Of a stretch of DNA of 64,000 nt, positions 1 to 13,742 are shown in pieces. The stretch covers positions 4,415,501-4,479,500 of the forward strand of contig CM032798.1 of NCBI GenBank assembly GCA_019155185.1, read 5' to 3'. Under the pieces are notes generated by a model. It made no database searches and had not been told where the DNA came from. It saw only the letters and a list, made by a program, of their open reading frames with translations. Position 1 is the first letter of the stretch, and each line of letters starts with the position of its first letter. This DNA is from Beaufortia kweichowensis. Its lineage: Eukaryota; Chordata; Actinopteri; Cypriniformes; Gastromyzontidae. The translations under genes were made by a program, and so were the position numbers.

Positions 1-239
1 CTAACCAGAGATTTTCATGTCTGTCAGTCTCACAGTCTCTCAGTATTCCTGGTTCTCTTCTCTCTGCCTGTCGCACTGTGTTAAGGATGGATGATGTCGT
101 TAAAGCGGCTCCCTCGGAGAGCGGTCGGCCGGGTTCTCCGGCGGCACCTTGGGAGCCCAATCATTTGTCCGACCTCTATCAAACCCTCCTCCTTCATCCC
201 TTCATTCTTTATTCTCACTTCATTGCTCTGTAGCTTGTG

Positions 240-277
240 GGAGCCCACAGGCAGTAGCAGTCTCCCCTGTGGGCTCC
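240..277. repeat. Perfect 12-bp inverted repeat (stem-loop)
   Basis: The left arm GGAGCCCACAGG (240-251) is the exact reverse complement of the right arm CCTGTGGGCTCC (266-277), separated by 14 nt. Arms are 67-75% GC in an otherwise AT-rich region. It is too short for a pre-miRNA on its own. It could be a palindromic protein-binding site or a structured RNA element. Confidence 0.8.
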
Positions 278-3200
278 TCCATTGATTAAGTGACACTCTG
301 TTGAATCACCGTTTTTCATTGTAAAGAGGTGCCTATATTTCCCATTATGATGGCCACCCCTGGGAGCCGGGCTGGTGCTTTGTGTCGTATGCTTGTGCTT
401 TTCCCAGCCAAGTTTTAATAGGTTTCACCTGCAGCTAAGGGGAGGCATTTGTGCCTTTTAAATGTATTCAGCTGACAAAACTAGATGAATGCGGCCATGT
501 TTCGAGAGGGGTTTTTTTTAGCAATGTGCGGTAATTACGAGCATCTTTGAGCTCCTTGTTAAAGTCTAGCTTCTGCTCATCTTTTAACTGCCAGCGTTGT
601 GTGTGTTCTGTGTGTATTGTTAGTAAGTAACATGTGACACTGGTATTCTTCTGCTCAAATCAAGTTTTTACAGCTGGGAAACAGGATATTAGTGTTTTCA
701 CTTTCTCATTAGCGGAAAATCTGAGAGATGATTGTCTGTGTGAACAATAAGGCATTTCTAGATTTTCTTTGCTTACTTAATTGCATGTCTTTGCATATAA
801 AATAGCAAAAGTAGAAAATATTTTAAAACTGTAAATAATGTGCACTTGCCCTTTAAAACGGAGTTTCAGTGCCTCGTCTGTCAGACATCATCAAATGACT
901 CCACAGTCTTTTTTAGCCGGTGAAATCTGTGTAACACATTGCCTCAGATTGTACGAAACTTTAATGCTGACAGAACAAGGACAATGTGTTCACCCCACAC
1001 ACAGGATCCCCTGTGTGACATACTAATAGAAAATTCAATCTCTTTTCATTTTAAGTGATGTGATTTCGGTACTTGAGCAGACCCTAAAGGAGAAATGAAT
1101 CTGTTGCTCTCCAAGGCTTGACTTCTCCAACGACTTCTCACTAACCATCTGTCTCTTTGTCTTTGCGTTTGTCAGTTTTAGCTTTCTTTTTGTTACTTCA
1201 ATTGATCGCAGCAGTGAAGCTGATCCCAGTCGGAAGTAAATCCTATTCATTTTCTTTATTGGCTACTTCAGTCTAACTTGAACTTTGAAGTCCAGCCTGA
1301 GATTGTTGACTGATGGAACGTGTTTCTGTTGAAAACTTTTTTATTGTTTAATAGCGGAATTCTTGGTGGAAATACTACACTAAACACTATCAAAATAGTT
1401 CAACTTTTTATTGCTTTCTCTATTTGAAACATAAAATTGCAGTTTACTTTACACACTTTTCTTTATGTACGTTGAAGTCAAATGACGTCAAATTGTTTTC
1501 CACATAATTGGACCCGACAGCTCAAATTATAAATGATTACTATAAGCTTACAGCTGTGAATTAGTAAAGGTGAAGAAAAGATTTAAAACACAGATTTTAA
1601 TGTACTTGCTCATAACTTTATTGTTCATTGTTTTAATGTATTTAATGCATTTCATCAGTCAAAATGCTTTACCCTGTATTTGATTTGCATATTTAACATT
1701 ATTGCAACGTTACATTAATGTACTTATAATTTCAGTTGTCCAGAGCAGTTTCCTTTATTCAAGTTATTTTATTTGGACAATTTGTGCGTTTATTAGATAG
1801 GACAACATATAGAAAGGACAGGAAATCACAGGGTGGAGCGAGGGGAATGGGAGCCGGAATCCAACTCGGGTGGCCAGAGGCACACTTGCGCTTCATAAGA
1901 CTCTGACCAAAGCAGTTTCTGATGCACTTTCTCACCACATCTGTTAAATCGCGTTTGTTAAACAGCAAATTTGAGTGAAGTAGTACATACAAGAGTGTGT
2001 TAAATCACTCCTCACTTGTGATAGATATTCGCTGTCAGACTGTCTAATGGCCAATCTTACCACTGCCTATCTATCACTGCTTCAGTTAGAAAGAGCGAGT
2101 GTCTTCAAGCCGCTGTCGCTTAGTTAGCTCTCAGATAACAAAGGCACTTTACTCTGAACTGAATCTGGAGCTGTACAGCCTGACTCCCAAGGCTACGGTA
2201 ACAATTAGCCGAGGTGTCAGGTTCAAGTATCCTGACTGTAACGTGAATATACTCCCATTGTCTGGGACACTGAAGACATTTTCAGCCCCCAAAAGTTGTC
2301 TTCCTCTATTGTGCCAAAGGCCTTTAAGTTAAGTTCATTCAACTTTTCAATAGCATCATATTTGTGCAGAAGCTTCATAAGTCAGCTTGGCAAATTCTGC
2401 GTAGTTTTACCCAAAATTCAATCCTCGCCGCAGAGCTTTCTAAACCGCACTTTAAGTCTTGACTTTATAGAATTGCTGCTTTGAGAAAAGCCACAATCCC
2501 TGTTTGTTTTCCATTTGAAACAAAAGTCAGAGATTATTAATATTTTAGCGTGAGTTGTTGTTGGAAGAGAGAAGTTTTGCTGGAACAGAATGGTGGAATT
2601 GGAAGCCGCAGAGGCACCCGGCCAACCTGTCAAAGTTCCTCTCGTACTTAGTTTCCTTAGTTTCACTCTTATTTTCCATAAGCTAAGGAACGACGTACAT
2701 TTGCGCATCATGTTTGTAAAGTTTATGTGTGTTGTTTATTTCTAAACTTAACTGCAACTGTATGAAATTGCTACGTTTGCAGTAAAGCGGATGTGTTGCG
2801 CATACGTCTGCGCATTTCTGCACAGCAGAGCTTCAGGCGATAAATGGCTTGCGGTGAGGCGTGATAAACAAAGGTCGTGCAGTCAGTCCAAATACATTTG
2901 ACCTCTCCCTTTGTTCTTACCACAGTGTTCTGAAAAACACTCTTAGCCTTCAATTTACAAATTGTATTTGACTTAAGCAAATGTTTGTGGTTTTTCCTGT
3001 TACCATTTACAAGAATTAGCATTGATATAAAGATGGCATGCATTCACTCCAGCACCTTGTTATCTGCTCATAGTTTGCAAGGTTGCAGGGCTGTCGCATG
3101 CTTGGCTTGGTGTGTGTTCTTTCATTCCACACACGCACACACACATAGAGTGCCCTAGTGCCACAGGGGATATGGTGTAGAGAGCCGGATCTCCTTACAT

Positions 3201-3830
3201 GTGCATTGCTGAATGTGTTAGCTTGTCACCCCCTGGACTCCTGTGGCACTGCTCTCACTCCCTGAGCAGTGTGTATTACATCTGCACACCACACAGTAGT
3301 ACACACATAGACTAAAACAGGAAGTGATTGTACAGCCAACACACACAATACATGCTATCCCTGGTCCCAAACCCAATAATCTGTCGGCTGCCTAACCCTA
3401 TCCACATTTCAGTTCTGATTTTGGAATGGTGCACATAGACAACGAGAAGCGCAGTAACATATGTGTATGTCGTCAAGTATTGCTTGTAAACCCCATAAAT
3501 GTATGTGATTGTTTTTGTTCACAGTTACATACTACTTACTACATACTACAGATTAAATAAATGTGATAGACAGTAGTGCTTTATTTTATGTATTATAAAT
3601 ACATATATTTATTAAATATAGTAAAAACACGACAAATGTGAAAACAACTTTTTACGATACACACCATAAAACCACGAAAATGTCAACGACACTATTTGTA
3701 TATATGCCAGTGTCCAAAATCGTTCACTTGTTTTTGTTTACTTTTTTCCCATATAATTGTTTTTATTGTATGACTTGTATGGCATTTACTATACATACAG
3801 ACATCTTTCACATCAGGTGCCTGTAATGCC

Positions 3831-3872
3831 TCAAAATGCTGTCTAGATAGGCAGCTCACTAGGTTTTGGAAT
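3831..3872. repeat. Fragment of a fish interspersed repeat (TGCTGTCTA...GGCAGCTCACTAG)
   Basis: The segment reads AAATGCTGTCTAGATAGGCAG followed by CTCACTAGGTTTTGGA. The same AAATGCTGTCTAAGTAG phrase recurs at 33835 and 34000, so it is an interspersed family rather than unique sequence. I recall similar text as frequent in zebrafish DNA but cannot name the family. Confidence 0.5.
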
Positions 3873-6530
3873 GGTTTTTATGATAGGGAACATGTAGGCT
3901 ACACATATTCAGGCCAACGTGTACATTTTAAATCAAATCCATCAATCATATTACACTTTGATGTGCAGCTAACAGAATGTACATTTCTAGGTCGCAAACA
4001 TATTCCGTCAATGTCACACAAATATACACACGCACACAATGAGGGGAATGTGTGAGGAGTTGCTTCAATGGCTTTCATCAGCCCAGTACACCATTAGAAT
4101 GTGTCGCTCTTCTGCTGTCTGGGTCTCTCTCTCTCGCTGTCTCCTTCCTCTCTCTCAAGGATTCTTGAGATTGTCAAGGACGTTCCTTGTCTTGTCAATG
4201 CCACCAGAATTCTGTGGCTTGAAATGAGTCACACCAGAACCTCTATAATCCAAACTCACCCCCAAGATTCTGACTTAGACCAATACCAGTGTAGATGCTG
4301 TGTTCATCTGTTGTTGCCAGATATTTGTATTTCCTGCAGATGTTGCCAATGACCCTGAAAACCAATTCACGGGGAGAATATTACTCCCTAGTTCATTTCA
4401 TGACATCAGTACCTGTAGTTGAGATACATACATACATACATTATAGGCTGTGGTCCAAGACCAATATTTATAATTACGGTAGTGGCTTAATCCTTAAAAA
4501 CACAAGAGAATTGTGAATTCTCATGGGGTTAAAGATGTTGACTTTGTAAGCAGAAAAGTGCAATGAGTAACTCTGTACTGTGAATTCAAGCACTGGAATG
4601 TGTGTCAAGTGAGATAAGATGCTAATACAGTTCAGTGGAATTTGTTGCTATTGGCTGCCCTCCTTCCTCTTATGTAATCTCTGAATGGACTATTACTGAC
4701 TGCATTACATTCTCAAGGTGATTACTGACTTTTGAACCCTTTGGCGATTGCTACACCCTGCTACACCTTTATTGAGGACTTGAACACTGTTTGTTTAATA
4801 TTCAGTGGATCTCCTTCTCACGTACACAAAATTAAGTCAGGAGCTAAAAATTTGCTGAAACTTCTTAATGTGGAGGTTAAAATGATTTTCTTGGTTGATT
4901 GTATGAAGTCTTACTGTTGTTTTGAGTTTCATTTACTTACTGCCATGTCACTATTTCATATGTTTGTGTTTAATCTGTGGAAAACCAAAGAATTCTTCCA
5001 TATAATGAAAGTGGATGGGGACTGCGGCTCATAGACTACAAAAAGGTTCCTTAACAATCAAAAATTTGCCCTTTTCACCTTTGCTGGAAAAATACAATTT
5101 GGACATGCTATTGAAAATACATATAGAAGAATTAAAGTCAGTAATGATTGAATTTTCCTTTTTAGCTTTACCGTTCCTTTAAATAGCAGTTATTAATGAC
5201 ATGACATTCAAAAACATCTAATTATGCAATGACATTATGCTTTATTATATCTCGTGATCTAAAACAAGTTGACAGGATCTATAGAGCAGAAGAGGGTCAA
5301 TTTCCATCTAATTAATCCTGTCCATGAATGTGTGTAACCTTAACATACCCTAATCTGTCTCTGACACCAAATCAATAAACCGCCCACCCAAGCACGATTC
5401 ATCTGCTGTGGTCGACCACGGACTTGTTCTTAGCTTTAGCACAAACCTCACCCGCCGCACATCTGTATGGCATTAGGATCACTGAGAGATTTACAAGCAC
5501 GCTGTGAATCCTGCAAATGCATAGGCGTCTTCCACTTAACCAGACCGGGCAAGAAATACCGCAAAGCCAAATAGACCTATAAATATGGGAAATCTCATTA
5601 AAGATTCCATTGTATTGGAGCAACAATTTAGTACGGTTCACAAGGCATCAATCCTAGATTTCCTAGATGGATGAAATGTTTAAATCCTTAAAACTGATGT
5701 GACTTAAAGGTAATCAAAGGTTTACAATTATGTACCCCAAATAGCATCATTTTCCAATGATCAGATATTTAGTTTTTCTCTAAAAGCAAAATCAGATGTG
5801 TATTGTTGTGTTTCTGCAGACCAGATGATGTTTTGATCTAGATTGTGCTGTTACTGTTGATTTCAGGAGATGTCAATGAATTATTAGCATGTGCCTTTCT
5901 GCTTTCAGAATGCAACATTTCCTTTCAGATTTAGTGGAAATATTGACTAGCTGGTGGTTAATAGCCAGAACCATTTTAAAAGTGGAAAAACTGATTCATT
6001 TTTACTTTACTTGGCACTGCAAAAACTATGGAACTTTGTGTCTCTTTGAAATTGAATTTAAAAAAAGATTGATGTGAATTTGACCAAAAATACCAGAATA
6101 TGCCCAGATAATTTTAGAGCATCATATCACACTGATTTTACTGCTGTTGGATGAAGTTGACTGCCTGCATTGGCCACTTTTCCAGGCTTTAAAAAACAGA
6201 TTTGGCAGGAGCAGGGAATCGCCATGTGGTGTTTTCCTGCCACAGTTACATGGATCAATGCATAACGCATGACGTGCCCTGGGCGCATGTTTTATAGTTG
6301 AAGTGACTCGCTCTAGTGAGTCTGCCACAGTACTCGCTCAATCACTCGCTCGCTCGCTCTCATCTTACTCCCAGTCTCACAGCCAGCAGGGAAGTACACT
6401 GTAATTTTAACTGTTTGAACATGTCCAATCACTGGTTACCAAACGCTAAATCAACTTGTGTCAATTTATGTCGTTACAGATGTCGCTCATTTTATGATCT
6501 CATCTGTCATATTTGGCTTTATACACACTA

Positions 6531-6861
6531 TATGTGACCTTGTGTGTGAAAGGTCTCAAAATCTAATTAATGGGATTAAGGCAGTCATAAAATAATGAAA
6601 ATGATGTCGAGATGCAGTACTCAAATTTTCAAGTAAATCGTTTTGCTGACACTATTTTATTATTTTGCACAAAAAATACAAGAAGCTGGCTTCCTAAACA
6701 TTCATTTCAATCTTTGACATGGCCTTACTTTGTCCATATTAAAACTATTAAATATATAAATGGTTTTACAGAATGTTCTTTACGTTATGTACGATGATTT
6801 TATATAGAAAACAGTAATCACAAAAAACGGACTTTAGCGTTTTCATAGACTGGGTCACATA
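6531..6861. mobile_element. MITE with TATGTGACC...GGGTCACATA termini
   Basis: The element starts TATGTGACC and ends GGGTCACATA, giving 9-bp terminal inverted repeats 330 bp apart. It has no coding capacity. The same termini bound the two elements in rybp intron 1 (14244-14498 and 14581-14819), which supports a shared non-autonomous DNA transposon family common in cyprinids. Internal sequence differs, so subfamily identity is uncertain. Confidence 0.55.
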
Positions 6862-8934
6862 TGTTCGAGATATGCAAAACTCTTGGCATCTTTTAATGTA
6901 CATAAACCGCATATTGAGTACACTGTGTGAACAAATGGGTCAGATGTCATCACTTAAAATGACCAACCTAATGATCCGATTTGAAATGCAAAATCAGATT
7001 TGTGTGCAATGCGAACAAAGTCAGTGTAGCAAAATTGCTTGTGTTAATATGTGCTGTAAATCCAGGTGTTGTTGTGGCACACTGTATAATGCTGATACAT
7101 TCCTTTGCAACAAGTACATCTCTCATTTAATAAAAATGCTGAACAGCAACGACGACGACAACACATCCGACGACTCAAGTCCCACAGCAGAACTGTTTAA
7201 TGCATGAAGCACTCACGCACGCTGTGCCAAGAATTCCCTTATTGACAGTAAAGGCCAAACTCCAAACCCCGACAAGCCCGGCCAGGTGGATTAGCAAGTC
7301 AATGCTAACACCATGTGTGGGTAATCTTACTGCAGACACATGTGACCTTTGTTAATGATTTCACTCAAAGCTGCAGGTGGTGTTTCAATTACAAGCAAAT
7401 GAACTCTCCTGAGGGGCGAGTGCTCAGCAAAATACTCACTCGCGAACGTGCGCTCTAATAGAAGTACTGGACTAATTTGCAATACAAATAATACCACCCT
7501 TCAATAGGATCATGTACTGCTCTGGGCTGTGTAATTGAGCTTCTTTTCGTCAGTTTATATAGACAAATTGACCTCTTTATTCTTCCACAATGGGAATACC
7601 TCTTATACGTACCCGACTGTGTATGTTTATATTGAATGCATGATGGAGTAAATCAGGTCAGTGGTATTTTTTCAAAGCGATGACAGCCGTTAATAAAAGC
7701 TTGAGATCAATTTCTTTCGCATAATGGATTTAAGATTAGCAGCTGAAGTTGATGTTTCCTCCATGTGTCAATGGAATGAAATTGGGTCCCCATGTCTTTT
7801 AAATCTATCAAACCTACAGAGATGTATAATCACAATCGTACAATGTAAGTACATTATTCAATAAAATGAATTCTAATTTGAATTGTTTTTTACAGTAACA
7901 AAAAATACACCCATTAACTTTGCTAAAACATAATTCTGGTCTTATTATAAGCATCATATTCTGTTTCGACTGATGTCACCCAGACAAAAAAAGATTTTAC
8001 ACACAAGTGACATTTGGCTGAGATGAATCAAAGTGTGATTTTATTGCTCCTTTTGAAACTCTGCAGTCTTCTGAGCAAAGCAAACTTTAGTCGCTCTTTA
8101 AAGGATTGGTTTGATTACATCAGCACATTCTTTCTGACACCCGAACAATGACAGATGACTTCGTTATGAGGTGTGGAAAACTTGTTCTGCCACGATCATC
8201 ATTAAATAACTGGAAAACTGTAGTGAGATGCCGTAAAAATGTAGTTTGAATTAGTATTACAAAGCAGGAGCATTTCAGGTCAGTAAGTCACATACAGTTG
8301 TACTTTGGTCAGGCCTTTCTTGGAAAGCAGATACGCACCTTTTGGAATCTCTGCCTGAGGTCGTCTGCTCAATCAAACGTGTCTTTTAAACACAATAGCT
8401 TTAATACCATCATAAAAGGCTTGTGCTTGTGCTAAATGTCACACCGCTGATCCTCTCTCACCTCAGCAACAACCTCCTGGCATCTTTTCTGGTTCTTTTC
8501 TCTCTCTTTATGTTCTCCTTCTCTGTGATGAAACACTTTTTCCATTATCCAATCCCACTTAACCTATTGTGCTCGGTTCTATGCCTTTCTCAGCTTCTGT
8601 CTCTGGCTTTTAATGCATTTTCCCACCTACATCTCTCTCAAACTCCCCCCTTTTCTGCGTTTTTACGCCTCGCATTTATCACACCTAATAATGTGAGTCT
8701 AATGTGGCGGCATGTTGCCGTCTCAGACTCTAGCAGACATAACAATGGAATCCAGTGATGTAGATGGTAGGGCATAATGACACAAGCCATCTTGTTCCAC
8801 GACTCCATAAGCACCCCTTGGATATTTACTGATAACAACATTTAGCTGACTTGATATAAAATTGAGAGACAAATTGAGAAAGCAAACAGAATATAGATCT
8901 GGAACTTCAGGATTGTGGGGTTAAGGTGAGTCAG

Positions 8935-8935
8935 C

Positions 8936-8966
<31 letters not shown>

Positions 8967-8967
8967 A
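8935..8967. repeat. (GA)n microsatellite
   Basis: About 33 bp of GA dinucleotides with one or two A interruptions. No gene is associated. Confidence 0.85.
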
Positions 8968-11900
8968 GCACTTCTTGGAAAAGGTCCTCTAAGTTTCCAT
9001 CGCTGTTAAATGAATCGAGCACACAGATTGATTGTCTGGTTGATTGCGTTACGGCCGTCAATGTGCGAATCAGTGAAATTGGACTGGAACCCACAGCTAT
9101 CTTGTGTGATTGTACTGCAAAGACGAAGTCTCACAGCATGGTCAGAGAATTTTCAGGAAAGTTTTTTAAGTTTTTTCTTACATATTTACATACTTTCAAC
9201 GGTACACTGTAGGAGATGTGTTGCTGCTATAATTTTATTGATGTATTTAAATATAATCAAATTAACTGTATAAGTCAATTTAACTCACAATTTTAAATAT
9301 TGTCTAGAGATGAATATTGTCAACTTCTGAAACGTTGAAATTGTTTAAATCATTTTGATTAGTTAAAGTCATGTAAAAACTGATCACATCATTTTTTTAC
9401 TTTGTACAAAAGCAATATCACACTCATAATTGTGCTGTTGAGTTGATATTATAGACAGTTTAAAAAGTTTTAGATTAAAGTTAAGATTTAAATCATTCAA
9501 ATTATTTACATTTATTTATCCAAAGTACTTGACATAAACGAACAATGTATTGCATGATTTAATAATATGCTTAGAAATAAAATCCCCTGAATAGCAGTTT
9601 GAAGGATTTTTACTCCTGTTGGAAGTGCCACATAAAAGCATATTACAATCTCTAAACCTCTCATTTCTTCATCTAAAGGTGATTAAACGGCTTAATTTTT
9701 GATTTTCTTTTTCTTGACTGAAAGTGTGCCACAATTCTCATCCTGCCGCGCACTAATGTATTCGATTGACTTTAAAAACCTCTTAAACTGTGAAGAGTGA
9801 CAATTTGAAAGATAAGCGAGCGCTCTTCCTTTCAAAGAGCGAAACGACATCTGAAAGTGAGCAGAGAGAGCTGGCAGCTGACGCCAAGCGTCTCGTTTTC
9901 TTGTTTAAAGTTACAGTGTGCCTCTGAGTTAACAAACCATGGGATTGAGCCTTCCTCCACAGCCTGCGTGCATATGCATACTCCTGCACACACACTCGGT
10001 GCGTAGGCCTTTGTTCTGCAACCTTTTGTGATGCTTGCCCTGGATTCAGCAAACCTCTGTGCTGTTGAGTGAGACTAAAGAAACCTCTCTCGCTCTCTCT
10101 GTTTCTCCCCCTTCGCTCCCCCCAACATTTAGTCTGGCTCTCTTTGTCGCTATTTTGTTCAGTTTCTTCACCTGACTCTAGCAGTCTGCCTCTCTCTCTT
10201 TCTGTCTGTAATAAATGAATGCCTGTGCTTTCTTAGCGTTTGCCAGCACTTGGTAGGATAATCTACCTTTCTGAAGATATGGCTGTTCCTTTACCGCTAA
10301 AGGTTCATCAGAGCAAAAGCGGCTCTTGGCTGTCTACCAGACATGGAGAAGCACTTTCCAAACAGGAACTTTCATGGAGACATTCCTTGTGTGGAAAAGG
10401 AAATCATGTCCACCCCCAACACATGCACACACACAATTGTCATAACGCACACATGCACAAACATGCCTCAGTGTTTGAGTTGACAGTATTAAAAATATAA
10501 TAATAAAATAAATAAATAATTAAAAAATAGTCTTTTTTTTCCCAAAAATAACTATGGATATATATGTATATAGAGATATATTCATTGTCAGACAAGCATT
10601 AACGCAACCACATTTGTGTCATTGTCACAGTAGCGAGAAAGAAAGTCATCGGTAGCTCAGATATGTGTTTACTAGTCGCTGAAAACAAGTTTGAAGTCCA
10701 ACACAAGCACACACACAAATACACGCTGAGTTTAGCCAACAAGAAGCAGCCTTGAGGGCGTCAGCCACATGTGTTTTATCTGTAAGGTGAAAGGTCAAGT
10801 AGAACAAATTGCATAAACTCATTCCCAGTAGCACAGGGCTGCAGATATGCATCTGATCTGACAACATTAAATACTGTACAAGCAGTCTCTGCTTCGCTTC
10901 TTTAATAGTTTTCTCATCGCCTACCAACAAAAATTTAAAAATATTATATTGAAAAAAGGCAACAAGTGTTAGTGATGTGTTGAATGACCGATTTGAAAGT
11001 AGACAGGGGGCATTATCCAAACACAAACAAAATGATATAGATCTACAGATCTCCCCTGTTTTGTCCTTGAGCGAGACATACAATGTCCTTTTATTTTTGG
11101 GATACATCAATCCTCTTTTATTAAATTGACTCATAATGAAAGTATCCTGTGTACCCTGGACACAAAAATGTTCAATGAATTATAATGCTCTGATAAAGGA
11201 TATAGTAGCATGCCAAATATGGAAAAAATTTCAATTTCCAGTCTTTTAACTTTATTAGTGTATTGATTGTGAGTGCTATAGTGGTACTTCATTTGGAAAC
11301 CTAATTGGTAAAAAAAGTTTTCATAGTTTTTTTAAGACACTTTATGTCATGCAGAATTTGTCTTTGTCCACTGCTTTGATTCAACTGTGTTATGCTGTGA
11401 CCCTTGCTGGCACAAACTACAAAAAACCTTCAACCTTTAATCATTTTGAAGTAACAGGGTTGGCATATCATTAAAAAAACATGTTTTAAGGATACATTTG
11501 CTAATAATTGCCTGTTTTGCCTTTTATTCTTGTTTTCTTAAAACTTTCTCTTTGATAACATGCAAACACTGTCAGCTGTTTAAACACATCACTTATCATC
11601 AAAAACCATATCAAGAATTGACCAGCCACGTTGATCATAGACAGAAACCCTGTTTTTTGGTTTTGTTAGTTTGGTATTTTGGTAGAGTCTCAGTTCTGAT
11701 TGCAGTGTGTATCTGATTCATCTTTCTACTCCCACATCACATCTCATCATTCGTGAGACAGCACGTAAGGGTTCAAAATCTGTGACACCATTCAGCAGAG
11801 GTGACAGCCAATTGTACTGTTCTAATTTTACGACATCACAGACAAGCTTGTCTAAATTAGGAATCTGACAGGTATTTTCAACTATTTTCCAAGTTTGGTG

Positions 11901-12644
11901 CAGTCAGTAAGAAAGCAGTTTTTGAAGGCAAAATGTGAACTTGATCTTTGCAATTGTAGTACAAATTTCTTAGTCTTCTTGGCTGTTCTGAATCTTGTAC
12001 CTAATTTGGATTCTTAGCTGATTCTTAGCTTGCACTTTCTTGTAAGATGCTTTGGTAGGAAAACATCTGTTCAGAATAATATATCATCAGCCAGTAATAA
12101 ACTTATGAGAGTCTGTCGTGAGGTTATAACAGGGACCCAACAGCACAGATTCTCCACAGAGAGAAAAGGAGGCACAGAGGAGGCGGGAACCCTCAAGAGT
12201 AGCTAATGATTCACATTTCATATCCCCCACACAGGGGCCCTTGTCTCTGCCATGAGGGGCCTCTTCCAGGGTTTGTTTTCACTGTGCTCTCTAAAATAAA
12301 TGGGAGCCACGGATGAAGGCTGGCCACTTGAGAGACTGAAATCATGATGTCCACAAGAAAAAGAAAAACCCCACTCATATTATAGTCTCTTGCTCATTGA
12401 TAGTGCGGTCTTTTTAACTGGTATAGTGATGATGTGTTTTCAAGAGTAACAGGTGAGATATTGTGACAACTGATTTAAAAACATTACAAAACATGACAAA
12501 ATCAGTGTCAGTATGGGTTGCACAGGTTTGTCACCAAATGTCGTTAGTTCTTCTGTATCTTATAAGTTTGACTGTGAGGTTTAAAAAATAAATATGCAAT
12601 GGGATAAATTGTTTGTCTTTTCTTAAATTGTGCTAAATACAAAA

Positions 12645-12792
12645 GCTTTACATTTATGCATTTGACAGACACCTTTATCCAAACAGTGACTTAGAGTGCA
12701 CTCAGCTTATTCATATTTTATGAGTATATGTGTTCCCTGGGAATCAAACCCATGACTCTGGTTGTGCTTTTTCAATGCTCTACCAATTAAAC
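12645..12792 (-). mobile_element. tRNA-derived SINE, reverse orientation
   Basis: Read on the minus strand it begins with an A-box-like TTGGTAGAGCAT, then a B box GGGTTTGATTCCC, and ends with a tail similar to CTTTGGATAAAGGTGTCTGTCAAATGCATAAATGTAAA. This is the organisation of the HE1/DANA-like tRNA SINEs of cyprinids. It is full length but diverged. The tail motif recurs at 34761, 43850, 48120 and 61882. The subfamily name is from memory. Confidence 0.75.
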
Positions 12793-13339
12793 CTTTTTAA
12801 GAACTTCCGCAATAATGTAAGCCAGCTGGAAGACGTCCGGTGAACCATTTTTCACTGGTGTGAGGGTGTCTTACTGAGGTAGCTTTAACAACATCAATAG
12901 TGTAAAATTTAGTTTATAATCAGAAGCTAGAAACTGACTGCAAAGAGTCATAACATAAAACGAGATAAAAATACATTTACATTTTGAAGCATTGTTGTAT
13001 CATTATACCTTGTTGCTTTGGCATAACTTTAATTGCTTACACAAAGTTTAATACATTTGCCAGATGTTTTTTTTTTTCAGCTTATACATTTTTCCTTTAT
13101 CAATACGTGTCTCCTGGGAATGGAAACCATGATCTTGTAATGTAATGCTTAGAATTGGAATACACTGTACTGTATATACAGTAGGTATATAATGTAAAAC
13201 CCTTTCTATAGGGATATAACTCAATACACTGTTGCTTTAACGTAACTTTGATTGCCATAATGGTCCTCTACAGGATATAAAGAGAAGCCTCTGTGATTCA
13301 GTAGTGAGGTGTCCCAAGTTGAACTTGTCTTCCCCCCAT

Positions 13340-13716
13340 AGAGCTCGACGGTGATGCATCGCGGAGCTCGTGTCATTCAGTCGGTCATTTAGCTCGCGTC
13401 CCCGCAGCTTTCGACGGACACACGCACTAATGACGTTTGGCAATGAGAAAGTAGCGTAGTACTATCGCTCTATCCGTTCCGATTATTTCTGGCGAGACTT
13501 TTAAACCGAAGACAGCGGTGATTGGGCGACGGAGTCACGGGGTCCGCAGTCGTTTCGCCCTGCCTAGAGTCAGTCAGTCAGTCGGGGGAAGGCGAGCCTG
13601 CCTGCGAGCGCTTCACTCTCTGTTTGGATCCACCGTACACATACACACGGACCTTCACACGCAATTATTGTTAATTACCGAACCCTTTTCGCTCTTCTGA
13701 GAGTCTCGTTTTCACC
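13340..13716 (+). promoter_or_regulatory. rybp: rybp CpG-rich promoter and 5' UTR
   Basis: GC and CpG content rise sharply here relative to flanking DNA, and the rise continues into intron 1 to about 14240. An inverted CCAAT box (ATTGG, 13521-13525) lies in a GC-rich context about 190 bp before the ATG. There is no convincing TATA box, as is usual for a broadly expressed chromatin gene with a CpG-island promoter. The transcription start is not determinable from sequence; 13450-13550 is a guess. Confidence 0.65.
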
Positions 13717-13742
13717 ATGGGCGACAAAAAGAGCCCGACCAG
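13717..13742 (+). CDS. rybp: rybp coding exon 1
   Basis: Encodes MGDKKSPT plus the first two bases of Arg9. The donor is AG|GTAAG at 13743, giving a phase 2 intron. Sequence upstream is 5' UTR. Confidence 0.93.

Larger units (their letters stand above)
1..13300. other. Non-coding region upstream of rybp
   Basis: No exon with family-recognisable coding was found here. Open frames are at most 162 codons and look like chance. The stretch holds a GC-rich block with a perfect inverted repeat near 100-290, a short cyprinid-type repeat near 3831, a MITE at 6531-6861, a GA microsatellite near 8935 and a reverse-oriented SINE at 12645-12792. The mammalian neighbour expected on this side of rybp is SHQ1, but none of its exons was recognised. 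Parts such as 60-300 and 9880-10080 look unique and less AT-rich and could be regulatory; that is inference. Confidence 0.6.

Noticed and set aside
6872..7207. 111-codon Cys-rich frame
   Set aside because: Cysteines are clustered but there is no signal peptide or family spacing, and it directly follows a MITE terminus.
8423..8758. 111-codon hydrophobic frame
   Set aside because: Pyrimidine-rich DNA yields Leu/Phe/Ser strings; no signature.
10646..11134. 162-codon open frame on the minus strand
   Set aside because: The longest unassigned frame, but it includes a translated CA repeat (CVCACV), lacks domain signatures and sits in AT-rich DNA. Chance length is plausible in 64 kb.
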